From Pseudomonadota bacterium (lineage in GTDB: Bacteria > Pseudomonadota > Gammaproteobacteria > Acidiferrobacterales > UBA6901): a stretch of DNA of 64,000 nucleotides. The position numbers and the translations under genes are program-made. Position 1 is the stretch's first letter, and each line of letters begins with the position of its first letter. Positions 28,996-36,254 of the stretch are shown piece by piece. Location: NCBI GenBank assembly GCA_021819085.1, contig JAKASJ010000018.1, positions 1-64,000 of the forward strand, in the 5' to 3' direction. The notes under the pieces were generated by a model. The model was given only the letters and a program-made list of their open reading frames with translations. It was not told where the DNA came from and made no database searches.

Positions 28996-29473
28996 ACCCG
29001 ATCCTCGGGTGAGGATCGGGTCGGTGTGTGCGGTTCGTGCGCGATTGCCGTCCCGACCTCACCTCATATTGTGGTGTTGTCGGATCGGGCGCTTGGCACG
29101 CAGCCGGCACGCAGCCGGGTAGCGTCGCGAGGGTTTGGGGCTTGGACGGGACCCCCCGCCTGGGTTCCTTTAGCAAGGATTACGCAGGTCGGACTCCCAT
29201 CTCTATCCCCCCATGTCGTCTCTTGCTGCAAGGTCGGAGCGGTGCTACCCGCACGGACCTGACGCTGGGTATGTCTCACGATATTGGAGTAAATAATAGC
29301 GGGCATGCTTACCAAGTCAACCCGACGCGACTGTTGTTCCGTCGATCCGTGCTGTAATTTTGCTGTAATCGTATTGCGAGGGGGCGCTCTGCGTCGCTAA
29401 ACGGCGTGCGGCAACTGACTGATTTTCCGCAAAACCGTCGCGCGCGAGAGACGTGGCTACGTGTTTTTATTGT
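28996..29473. other. Right end of element A, no gene
   Basis: No supported coding sequence. It should contain the promoter of the rep operon (reading left) and, near the right boundary, the paired TGCTGTAA direct repeats (29350-29357, 29360-29368) that mirror those at the left end. Confidence 0.5.
29350..29368 (+). promoter_or_regulatory. Putative integrase arm-type sites, right end of element A
   Basis: TGCTGTAA at 29350-29357 and TTGCTGTAA at 29360-29368, with the same 11-bp period (measured between the TGCTGTAA cores) as at 18208-18227. They lie about 105 bp inside the right att repeat. Confidence 0.55.
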
Positions 29474-29518
29474 CTACGAACCAGGTGGTCGGGAGTTCGA
29501 ATCTCTCCGGGCGCGCCA
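29474..29518 (+). repeat. att repeat 2 (boundary of elements A and B)
   Basis: 45 bp identical to the 3' end of tRNA-Arg (18117-18161). The upstream half of the tRNA is absent, so this is not a gene. Confidence 0.93.
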
Positions 29519-29556
29519 GTTCTTTCAAGCACTTACGCTGCCCAATAAATAGGCAC

Positions 29557-29585
29557 TGTCCGATATATTCGCGGTTGTCCGATAT
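29557..29585 (+). promoter_or_regulatory. Paired direct repeats, left end of element B
   Basis: TGTCCGATAT at 29557-29566 and 29576-29585, period 19 bp. The left end of element C has TGTCTAAT twice with the same 19-bp period at the same distance from its att repeat, so these are probably binding sites of the related integrases. Confidence 0.5.
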
Positions 29586-29600
29586 CGACGCCAGTCTTGC

Positions 29601-29723
29601 TCACCTGAGGGGCTTTACGCGCTCTGGCTTCCGTCGATAAATCCGGTTTGTGGTCGTGCTGTCGGCATGCGCAAGCAGTTGCTGAGCATGCGCCAGACTT
29701 TCAGTCTCCCTTCTTGAGCACAT
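29601..29723 (-). pseudogene. Tyrosine integrase remnant of element B (last 40 codons)
   Basis: In the minus strand the frame ETESLAHAQQLLAHADSTTT followed by NRIYRRKPERVKP matches the extreme C-terminus of a tyrosine integrase: the LLAHAD histidine box and the Tyr of IYRRKP. It is close to the element C integrase remnant (ERARQLLAHADSRITQRVYRRRP). All upstream catalytic residues are missing. Confidence 0.8.
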
Positions 29724-30281
29724 CGGGTCCTCCCGTCGCTTGGTCGCATGGGAGCGTACCGGTCGCTCAGGTTGGGGGACAAATTAATCCGGCGATCAGG
29801 GGACATTTATCACCGGCGCTGACACGGCAACAGGCGTGGCGCGTTTGGATTGGGCCACCGTTCCTAGTCGGAGGTGGCGGTAGGGTTGCCGACTCGTGCA
29901 TTTGCCTGCTACTGTTTTGTGTCGATCGATTTGCGGGGCGCCGGGTGCGGGATTTCGTACATCGCGGGCGGTTGTCTTTGAGGTAGAATTGCCAGGCGGC
30001 TCAATATATAGCTCGTGTCGAAATATAGCTCGTGTCGAACGTCACCTGGATGTGACGGGGAGGGGTGAACCCAGCTAGTTTCCGTGATGATGGTCCGGAA
30101 CCTCGGGCCACACTACCATGGCTGCCACGGGAAGCCGCTCGTGACTACTCTGGAAGCGATCCGTAACTGTTAGTCAGGCCGATCGTCGGCCTATGTAAAG
30201 CTACCCGTCGAGTACGGTGTCTTGAACGATCCCGCAGGACAATCCGGTAAAAGTTGACGGCGGACCGCCTACACCGGCGGC
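29724..30281. other. Gene-free left arm of element B
   Basis: No supported gene. It contains a perfect 17-bp tandem duplication (30006-30022 and 30023-30039, ATATAGCTCGTGTCGAA). Confidence 0.5.
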
Positions 30282-30309
30282 TTGCCTTGGCTCTGCGCCG
30301 TGTTATAGT
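30282..30309 (+). promoter_or_regulatory. Promoter of riboswitch 1
   Basis: -35 TTGCCT (30282-30287), 16-bp spacer, -10 TATAGT (30304-30309), with the aptamer starting 12 bp later. The other two riboswitches have similar promoters. Confidence 0.6.
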
Positions 30310-30320
30310 TGTTATCAACA

Positions 30321-30375
30321 GTGGGAGATGGCATTCCTCCCCGAACCGCCCTCGCGGCTGATGATGCCTACGGAT
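30321..30375 (+). ncRNA. Fluoride riboswitch (crcB motif), copy 1
   Basis: The conserved aptamer is readable: P1 arms GGGAG/CTCCC around ATGGCATT, then AACCGCC, a loop, and GGCTGATGATGCCTAC. This matches the crcB motif, which binds fluoride as a magnesium-fluoride cluster. A TCCCCG/CGGGGA hairpin (30376-30390) follows without a U tract, so control may be through leader folding rather than a simple terminator. It should control the antiporter fragment and the Hyf-like operon from 30534. Confidence 0.92.
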
Positions 30376-30533
30376 TCCCCGGATCGGGGATGATGTGGGT
30401 GCGCAGCAAAACTTCCGCCTCATTCCATCCTTTGCTGTCCGGACCGGTGCATCCACCGTGTCGAGCGGGCACACCCTAATGATTTGTGCCGCGTGCGGCG
30501 CCGCCTAACCGCAACAAGAATAAGGAGGTTGCC

Positions 30534-30863
30534 ATGACCGAAACCTGGGTGCTGTCCGAGATCGTGGTCGACACCATCGTGCAATTGATTATCGGCGCGG
30601 CGCTGGGCACCGCGTTGCTGCAAACGGATGCCTCGTGGATCCGGTTCCTGTCCGGCACCGGTGCGATCATGCTGTCCTTCCTTGCCGGCGCGGAACTCGA
30701 TCCGGCCGTATTCAAAACCCGGTGGAAGGAAGCCAGTGCCGTGGACTTGGTGGGATTTTTTGCTCCCTTCCTCGGCTGCCCGGTGATTGCGTACTATGGG
30801 CTGCACGGACCACACGTTAAATTGATTGCCGTTCGTGAAGGGATGGAAAATGGCGGCGCGTGA
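30534..30863 (+). CDS. N-terminal fragment of a CPA2-type cation:proton antiporter
   Basis: 109 residues from ATG 30534 with AAGGAGG ahead. Three hydrophobic segments, with FLSGTGAIMLSFLAGAELDPAVFKTRW resembling the second and third helices of monovalent cation/proton antiporters of the Kef/Nha superfamily. A full protein would have about 380-400 residues; here it ends after about a quarter and its tail runs over the start of the next gene by 14 bp. Cation/proton antiporters are among the genes found behind fluoride riboswitches. It may be nonfunctional but could still couple translation to the downstream genes. Confidence 0.65.
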   Translation: MTETWVLSEIVVDTIVQLIIGAALGTALLQTDASWIRFLSGTGAIMLSFLAGAELDPAVFKTRWKEASAVDLVGFFAPFLGCPVIAYYGLHGPHVKLIAVREGMENGGA

Positions 30864-31797
30864 TGTTGCGCTGCAGGTCGCCCAGGTCCTTGCCGTCGTC
30901 GTCCTCGCGCCCCTGTTGCAGGGCATCATTGTGCAGTTTGAGGAGCGCATCCAGCGCGCTCAGGGACCCGGAATTTTCCAGCCGTACCGCGATCTGTGGA
31001 AACTCTTCCACAAACAACTGGTAGTTCCGGAAACCGCATCCGGTCTCTATTGGGCGGCACCCATCGTGGCGTATACCGCCATGCTCACCGTTCCGATCCT
31101 GATCCCGGTGCTCACCGATTATCCCCTGCCGCTGTCCGACATGGGAGACATCCTGGGCGGCGGCCTGATCCTGACTCTGGGCTCGTTCATGATTATGCTG
31201 GCAGGACTGGACTCCGGAAGCGCCTACGGCGGCATCGGCTCGAGTCGCGCGGTGATGCTGGGCATCCTGGCGGAGCCGACGCTGATCCTCGTGTTCGTGG
31301 GCATCACCCTGCTGGCCAAGGCGATGCTGCCGTTCGTGGTCAACCACCTTCTGGTCAAAGACAGTGCCGTCTACTTGAGTCCAGCCCACCTGTTCCTGGT
31401 GTTCGCATTCTTTATCCTGCTGCTCGTGGAAACCGACCGCCTGCCCATCCATTCAAGCACCCACATCGAGGTATATATGATCGAGGAGGCGCGCATCCTC
31501 GAGTATTCCGGTCCGCTGCTCGCCCTCCTCAAGTGGGCTTCGATGATGAAGCAGTTCATCCTGTATACGATTTTCTGCAACGTGCTGACTCTGCCCTGGG
31601 GACTGTCGCGCGCGGGCACGGCGCTCGGCGCGGCGGGCGCGGCCGCGGCGCTGATGCTCAAGTTCACCCTCGTGGCGTCGGTGGTCGTAACGGTGGAAAC
31701 AGCACAATCGCGCCTGCGCTTCTACCGCTACCAGGAGCCGCTGGCCGCCTCCTTTATGCTTGCAGTGCTCGCCATCGTCGCCAACCAGCTGAGGTAA
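30850..31797 (+). CDS. hyfC: Hyf/Hyc-type membrane subunit (HyfC, NuoH-like)
   Basis: 315 residues with about eight membrane helices. Homologous to HyfC/HycD and NuoH, the membrane anchor that links the quinone-site-like module to the redox arm. Family features: GPGIFQPYRDLWKLF near the start and the loop LVETDRLPIHSSTHIEVYMIEEARILEYSGP. ATG 30850 overlaps the antiporter fragment. It is first in a six-gene cluster, C-E-F-G-HI-B, the subunit set of a membrane hydrogenase-type complex. Confidence 0.88.
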   Translation: MAARDVALQVAQVLAVVVLAPLLQGIIVQFEERIQRAQGPGIFQPYRDLWKLFHKQLVVPETASGLYWAAPIVAYTAMLTVPILIPVLTDYPLPLSDMGDILGGGLILTLGSFMIMLAGLDSGSAYGGIGSSRAVMLGILAEPTLILVFVGITLLAKAMLPFVVNHLLVKDSAVYLSPAHLFLVFAFFILLLVETDRLPIHSSTHIEVYMIEEARILEYSGPLLALLKWASMMKQFILYTIFCNVLTLPWGLSRAGTALGAAGAAAALMLKFTLVASVVVTVETAQSRLRFYRYQEPLAASFMLAVLAIVANQLR

Positions 31798-31800
31798 GCC

Positions 31801-32481
31801 ATGCTGATCACCCACCTGAGCCCCCTCGCCGCCTCGCTGTTCAGCCTGCTCGCCATCGCCAGTTTGCTGCTGGCCTTCGTGATGCTGGGTTCGCGCTGGC
31901 TCCTCGATTACCTGCTGGCGTTCACCGTGGAATCCTGGGTGATCGCCGCCCTGTCCGTAGCGGTCGCCTACTACGGCGGCTATCCCGAACTCTATTTGAT
32001 CGCGATCCTGACTATCCTATTCCGCGGCATGCTGCTGCCTTACCTGATCCTGCGCATTATCCGCCGCCTGAACGTGGATCGCGAGCTGCACATGACGCTG
32101 CAGCCAAGCTCAAGCCTGGTGGTGGGCGCGCTGCTCGTGATTTTCGCATTTGTGGTGGCGAGTCATCTCGGCGGGCAGCTCGGGCTGGCAGGCACCATCG
32201 CCGTGCTGGCACTGACGGTGATGCTTTCGATGAAGCTCATCGGCTTTCTTATGCTCTCGGTGCGCTCCGAAGCGATCAGCCAGATTCTCGGACTGCTGGT
32301 CCTGGAAAACGGCATCTTTCTCGGTTCGCAGATCCTGGTGCCAGGCATGCCGCTGCTGATCGAACTCGTGATCCTCTTCGACCTGCTCGTGGTCGTGGTG
32401 AGCTTCGGTATCCTGGTGCGCTATCTCCTGGCGCATGTAGGCAGCACCAGCAGCCGCGATCTGCAACGGTTGGTCGGCTGA
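31801..32481 (+). CDS. hyfE: Hyf-type membrane subunit (HyfE)
   Basis: 226 residues, about seven membrane helices, homologous to hydrogenase-4 component E, which combines NuoK-like elements. It starts 3 bp after hyfC; hyfF follows 1 bp after. No catalytic residues are expected. Confidence 0.85.
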   Translation: MLITHLSPLAASLFSLLAIASLLLAFVMLGSRWLLDYLLAFTVESWVIAALSVAVAYYGGYPELYLIAILTILFRGMLLPYLILRIIRRLNVDRELHMTLQPSSSLVVGALLVIFAFVVASHLGGQLGLAGTIAVLALTVMLSMKLIGFLMLSVRSEAISQILGLLVLENGIFLGSQILVPGMPLLIELVILFDLLVVVVSFGILVRYLLAHVGSTSSRDLQRLVG

Positions 32482-32482
32482 T

Positions 32483-33946
32483 ATGACAGCCCTGTTGCTG
32501 CTGATCATGATGCTTGCGCCGGCGGCGGCAATGCTCGGCTGCCTGCTATCGCGCCGTGCGCGATTTTCCGCCTATATCAATCTGGTGGCTGCAGCAGTGG
32601 CGTTCGCCGCGGCCGTGCCGCTGCCGCTGTTGAGCCTGCGCGGTCCGCGATTCTACTTGAACCAGTACATTATTCTCGACTCCGCCGGAGCATGGGTGCT
32701 GCTGTGCACCGCAGTCGTCTACCTGCTCGCATCGATCTATGCAGTCGGCTACATGCGACTGCTGAATGAGGATGAACGGCTGCATCGCTTCTACGCGCTG
32801 TTCGCAGGCTTCGCGCTCACCATGCTGGCCGGCCCATTGATGAACAACATTGGAGTCTATTGGATCGCCATTGAACTCACGACGCTGGTGAGCACCTTTC
32901 TCGTCGGTTTCGAACTCGGCAAGGAAAGCGTCGAGGCAGCCTGGAAATACATCATCGTGGTGTCTGCCGGGATCAGTTTGGCACTTCTCGGCACCGTCTT
33001 GTTCTACTGGGGCGGCAGCCTGGTTCTTGGTCCAACCTATGACTTCACATGGTCGGTGCTGCGTGAGGTTGCACCACGCATCAATTCCACCCTTCTCGTC
33101 ATGGCGTTCCTGTTGGTGCTGGTGGGATACGGCACCAAGGCCGGGCTGGCCCCCATGCATACATGGCTACCGGACGCCCACAGCGAAGGTCCGGCACCGG
33201 TATCGGCGATGCTCTCCGGCGCCCTGCTCAACACCGCCATGCTCGGCATCGTGCGTTTCCTGTCGGTGACGGATGCTGCCCATCATATGGTGTTGCCACG
33301 GACTGTGCTGGTGGCATTCGGGGCGTTCTCCCTCCTGGTCGCTGCACTGTTCATCGTGCGTCAGGAAGGGGTGAAGCGCCTGATGGCCTACTCAAGCGTC
33401 GAACATATGGGGGTGCTGGCACTCGGCTTCGGCTTCGGCGGAACCCTTGGCGTGGCAGGTGCGCTCTATCACATGTTCAATCATTCACTCAATAAGTCGC
33501 TTATGTTCTTCGGCGCTGGCAACGCCATGCGCAGCTTCGGCACCAAGGAGATCGGTGCGATCCGCGGTGTTTTGCGGCATCTGCCCGTCACCGGCGCCCT
33601 ATGGCTCGCCGGCGCCATCGCCATCACTGGAGCACCGCCGTTCGGATTATTCCTGAGCGAGCTGAGCATCCTGCGCGCCGGAGTGGCGGGAAACAATGCC
33701 TGGGCGGCATGGCTGATGGTGCTGTTGCTGATTGTCATCTTCATCGGCTTTCTCAACCATTTCCGCCGTATGTATTTCGGCGATGGCCCGGGGACGCGGG
33801 AGCTGCGGGCGCGTTGCGGCGGCTGGTGCGTGGCACCGATGTGGCTGGCGCTGATCCCGCTCCTGCTGCTGGGGCTGTGGTGGCCTCAATGGCTGCTGCA
33901 CTACTTCGAGCACGTTTCCGTTCAGCTGGGAGAGAATACGTTATGA
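32483..33946 (+). CDS. hyfF: Hyf-type antiporter-like subunit (HyfF, NuoL/M/N family)
   Basis: 487 residues with about 14 membrane helices. Contains the conserved proton-channel segments of NuoL/M/Mrp proteins: YWIAIELTTLVSTFLVGFE (helix 5 Glu), YGTKAGLAPMHTWLPDAHSEGPAPVSAMLSG (Lys and His of helices 7-8) and FNHSLNKSLMFFGAGN. It would translocate protons or sodium ions. The stop overlaps the start of hyfG (ATGA). Confidence 0.9.
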   Translation: MTALLLLIMMLAPAAAMLGCLLSRRARFSAYINLVAAAVAFAAAVPLPLLSLRGPRFYLNQYIILDSAGAWVLLCTAVVYLLASIYAVGYMRLLNEDERLHRFYALFAGFALTMLAGPLMNNIGVYWIAIELTTLVSTFLVGFELGKESVEAAWKYIIVVSAGISLALLGTVLFYWGGSLVLGPTYDFTWSVLREVAPRINSTLLVMAFLLVLVGYGTKAGLAPMHTWLPDAHSEGPAPVSAMLSGALLNTAMLGIVRFLSVTDAAHHMVLPRTVLVAFGAFSLLVAALFIVRQEGVKRLMAYSSVEHMGVLALGFGFGGTLGVAGALYHMFNHSLNKSLMFFGAGNAMRSFGTKEIGAIRGVLRHLPVTGALWLAGAIAITGAPPFGLFLSELSILRAGVAGNNAWAAWLMVLLLIVIFIGFLNHFRRMYFGDGPGTRELRARCGGWCVAPMWLALIPLLLLGLWWPQWLLHYFEHVSVQLGENTL

Positions 33947-35433
33947 ACGGCACTGAAGCGCGGACCATTGCAGCCCCCGATCTCCTGGAAATGTGTGCAG
34001 CGCATATGCGGGCGGGCGGGCGCATGCAGATGGCCTATGTCTGGTTTCCGCAGGCAGGCGCAACGCCCGAAATCCGCTATCTCGCGAGCCAGGGCGCAAA
34101 TCAGCCGTTTGCCCTATGGTGCTGCCGGCCGCAGCCGGGCGAGGCGCTGCCGAGCCTGGCAAAGATCTCGCCGCTGCTTGGCTGGTATGAGCGCGAGATC
34201 ACCGAGCTCGGTGGCGTTCATTTCGATGGCCATCCGGAGCCTTTCCCTCTAGTGCTGCACGAGGGTGCGCGCTCCACGCTCCCGCCGCTCGACCCGCGTT
34301 ACCCCGCAGACCAGCCGGTGGAGTTCGAGGCCGCTCCATGGCGGATTCCGGAGCTCGGCGGAAAGGACGTGCAGCTCCTGCCGTTCGGCCCGGTGCGCGC
34401 CGACGTGCTGGAGTCGGCCCAGTTCCTGTTCTTCTACATCGGCGAGGGCATTATTCACTATTATCCGCGGCTGTTCTTCAAGCACCGCGGCATGGAGCGG
34501 CGGTTCCAAGGACTCTGCCCGAAACTCGGGACGGTATTGGCTGAACGCGTGTCAGGCGTGGGCAGCGTCGCGCATGCGCTTGCCTACTGCCAAGCGCTGG
34601 AGGCGGCAGCTTCCTGTCAGATTCCAGAGCGCGCCCGCTGGCTGCGCGTGCTACTGGCCGAGCTCGAGCGGCTGTACAACCACCTGCACTACCTGGGCTA
34701 TCTCTGCCATACGACCACCCTGAAAGTCGGCGAGGCCGAGGGCAGGCTCCTCGAGGAGCGCGCCAAGCAGCTTAATGCCAAGCTCACCGGCAGCCGCCTT
34801 TTGCGTGGAATCATCGAGCCAGGCGGGCTGCGGCGCGATCTTGACTCGGCAGGCCTGAGCGATGCCCTGGAGGCCCTGAGGCGCGAATTTGCCGACTACA
34901 CTGCACGCCTGGAGCGCACCGACAGCCACCTCGACCGGCTCATCTCCACCGGCGTGCTTACTCGGAAAGTTGCCGTCGACCAGGGGGCGACCGGACCGAT
35001 AGAACGCGCTTCCGGTCTTGACCGCGACCTGCGCCGCGATCATCCCTACGCGGCCTACGCCGAGCTGCCGATGACGGTGGCGCTGCGCGAAGCCGGGGAT
35101 GCCTGCGCGCGCATGCAGGTTCGCATCGCAGAAATCGAGACCAGCTTCGCGCTGATGCAGCGCGTACTGTTGCTGCTGCCGGCGGGTCCGGTACGCACGG
35201 ACTGCCACCCGATCGCGGCCAGCGAGGGCCTGGGCTGGAGCGAATCCCCGCGCGGTTCGCTCTACTACGCGGTACACCTGGACCAAAACGGCAAGCTCGC
35301 ACGTGTGAAAATCAAGTCACCGTCGTTTTCAAACTGGCGTGCATTCCCGTTCACAGTGCATGACAGCAACATGATGGATTACGCCATCAACGAAGCCAGC
35401 TTCGGCCTCACTACCGCCGGCTGCGACCGCTAG
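33943..35433 (+). CDS. hyfG: Hyf/NuoCD-like large subunit lacking nickel ligands
   Basis: 496 residues: an N-terminal NuoC-like domain (about 1-120) fused to a NuoD/hydrogenase large-subunit-like domain (HYYPRLFFKHRGMERRF; LERLYNHLHYLGYLCH). In Ni-Fe enzymes two CxxC pairs hold nickel. Here the first is ERVSGVGSVAHALAYC (Ser 204 and Gly 207 in place of Cys), and the C-terminus ends FGLTTAGCDR instead of DPCxxC. Hydrogenase activity is therefore not expected. The protein belongs to energy-converting hydrogenase-related (Ehr-like) complexes. The stop is TAG. Confidence 0.88.
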   Translation: MNGTEARTIAAPDLLEMCAAHMRAGGRMQMAYVWFPQAGATPEIRYLASQGANQPFALWCCRPQPGEALPSLAKISPLLGWYEREITELGGVHFDGHPEPFPLVLHEGARSTLPPLDPRYPADQPVEFEAAPWRIPELGGKDVQLLPFGPVRADVLESAQFLFFYIGEGIIHYYPRLFFKHRGMERRFQGLCPKLGTVLAERVSGVGSVAHALAYCQALEAAASCQIPERARWLRVLLAELERLYNHLHYLGYLCHTTTLKVGEAEGRLLEERAKQLNAKLTGSRLLRGIIEPGGLRRDLDSAGLSDALEALRREFADYTARLERTDSHLDRLISTGVLTRKVAVDQGATGPIERASGLDRDLRRDHPYAAYAELPMTVALREAGDACARMQVRIAEIETSFALMQRVLLLLPAGPVRTDCHPIAASEGLGWSESPRGSLYYAVHLDQNGKLARVKIKSPSFSNWRAFPFTVHDSNMMDYAINEASFGLTTAGCDR

Positions 35434-35444
35434 GAACGCACCCC

Positions 35445-36254
35445 ATGCCGCTTTGGACATTTTTCGGACTGACCCGCGGTACAGCGACCACCGCTTGGCC
35501 TGCGAGCGGCGCGGATAATGGTCAAACAGGCGTGCTCGGCATGCCGCGCCACTATCCAGACCGATGCCAGGACGATTGCGACGCGTGCGCCGCCGCCTGC
35601 CTACCCGGAGCGATCCGCGTGCACACCGAGGCCTCGGCCGGCGCGCGTCTCGATGTGGACTATGGTCGCTGCGTCGCCTGCCAGCTATGCACCGAGGTCT
35701 GTCCCGCGGGGGCGTTCGCACCGTCCACAGACTGGGCCTTCGGCGTCCGTGCGCGCACCGATCTGGTCTGGGCCGCAGCCACGCAAACCGCTCCGGCGCG
35801 CGCGCTCTCAGGCATGATCCGCTCCACCTTTGGGCGCAGTCTGCACGTGCGCCACGTGGACAGCGGCTCTTGCAATGGCTGCGAATCCGAGCTTCAGGCA
35901 CTCAACAATCCGTTTTACAACCTGCATCGTCTCGGAATCTTCTTCACGCCATCGCCGCGCTTCGCCGATCTGCTGTTGGTCACGGGACCAGTGACCTACG
36001 CGATGCGCGCAGCATTGGTCGAGACCTATCAGGCTATGCCCGAACCGCGTTGGGTAATGGCTAGCGGCACCTGCGCGGTGTCGGGTGGCGTAGCAGAAGG
36101 GGGCTATGCCTGCGCCGCCGGGCTCGAAGGCATTCTGCCGGTGGATGTCTACCTGCCCGGCTGCCCTCCCAATCCCGCAGCCCTCATCGAGGCCCTGCTC
36201 CTGTTGCTGGGGCGCGCCCCGCAGCGGATCGAAGGAGGACGCCTTGCCGATTGA
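35445..36254 (+). CDS. hyfI: Fused ferredoxin (HyfH-like) and NuoB-like small subunit (HyfI)
   Basis: 269 residues. The first 95 hold two 4Fe-4S ferredoxin motifs (Cys 41, 45, 48, 52 and 76, 79, 82, 86). Residues 120-265 are NuoB/hydrogenase small-subunit-like with SGSCNGCESEL (Cys 143, 146), SGTCAVSGG (Cys 210) and LPGCPPNP (Cys 240), so the proximal cluster N2-like site is complete. A ferredoxin fused to a small subunit replaces the separate HyfH and HyfI genes. Electron transfer is thus possible although the large subunit has no Ni site. Confidence 0.88.
   Translation: MPLWTFFGLTRGTATTAWPASGADNGQTGVLGMPRHYPDRCQDDCDACAAACLPGAIRVHTEASAGARLDVDYGRCVACQLCTEVCPAGAFAPSTDWAFGVRARTDLVWAAATQTAPARALSGMIRSTFGRSLHVRHVDSGSCNGCESELQALNNPFYNLHRLGIFFTPSPRFADLLLVTGPVTYAMRAALVETYQAMPEPRWVMASGTCAVSGGVAEGGYACAAGLEGILPVDVYLPGCPPNPAALIEALLLLLGRAPQRIEGGRLAD

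Larger units (their letters stand above)
18117..29518. mobile_element. Element A: integrated IncQ-like plasmid/mobilisable element at tRNA-Arg
   Basis: Bounded by identical 45-bp repeats (18117-18161 and 29474-29518) derived from the 3' end of tRNA-Arg. The integrase sits just inside the left end. The cargo includes a Sel1-repeat gene, a TraK/TraL/TraM-like operon and a RepA-RepC-RepB replication module with iterons. No relaxase or type IV secretion genes are present, so at most it would be mobilised in trans. Confidence 0.85.

Noticed and set aside
29474-29518. A second and third tRNA-Arg gene at the att repeats
   Set aside because: Only the 3' 45 bp are present; the acceptor 5' strand and D arm are missing.
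29648-29986. Plus-strand 112-codon frame in the left arm of element B
   Set aside because: Overlaps the integrase remnant, no similarity and no ribosome site.
30996-32486. 496-codon frame on the same strand overlapping hyfC and hyfE
   Set aside because: Low-complexity Arg/Pro/Gly composition, another frame of two clear membrane proteins.
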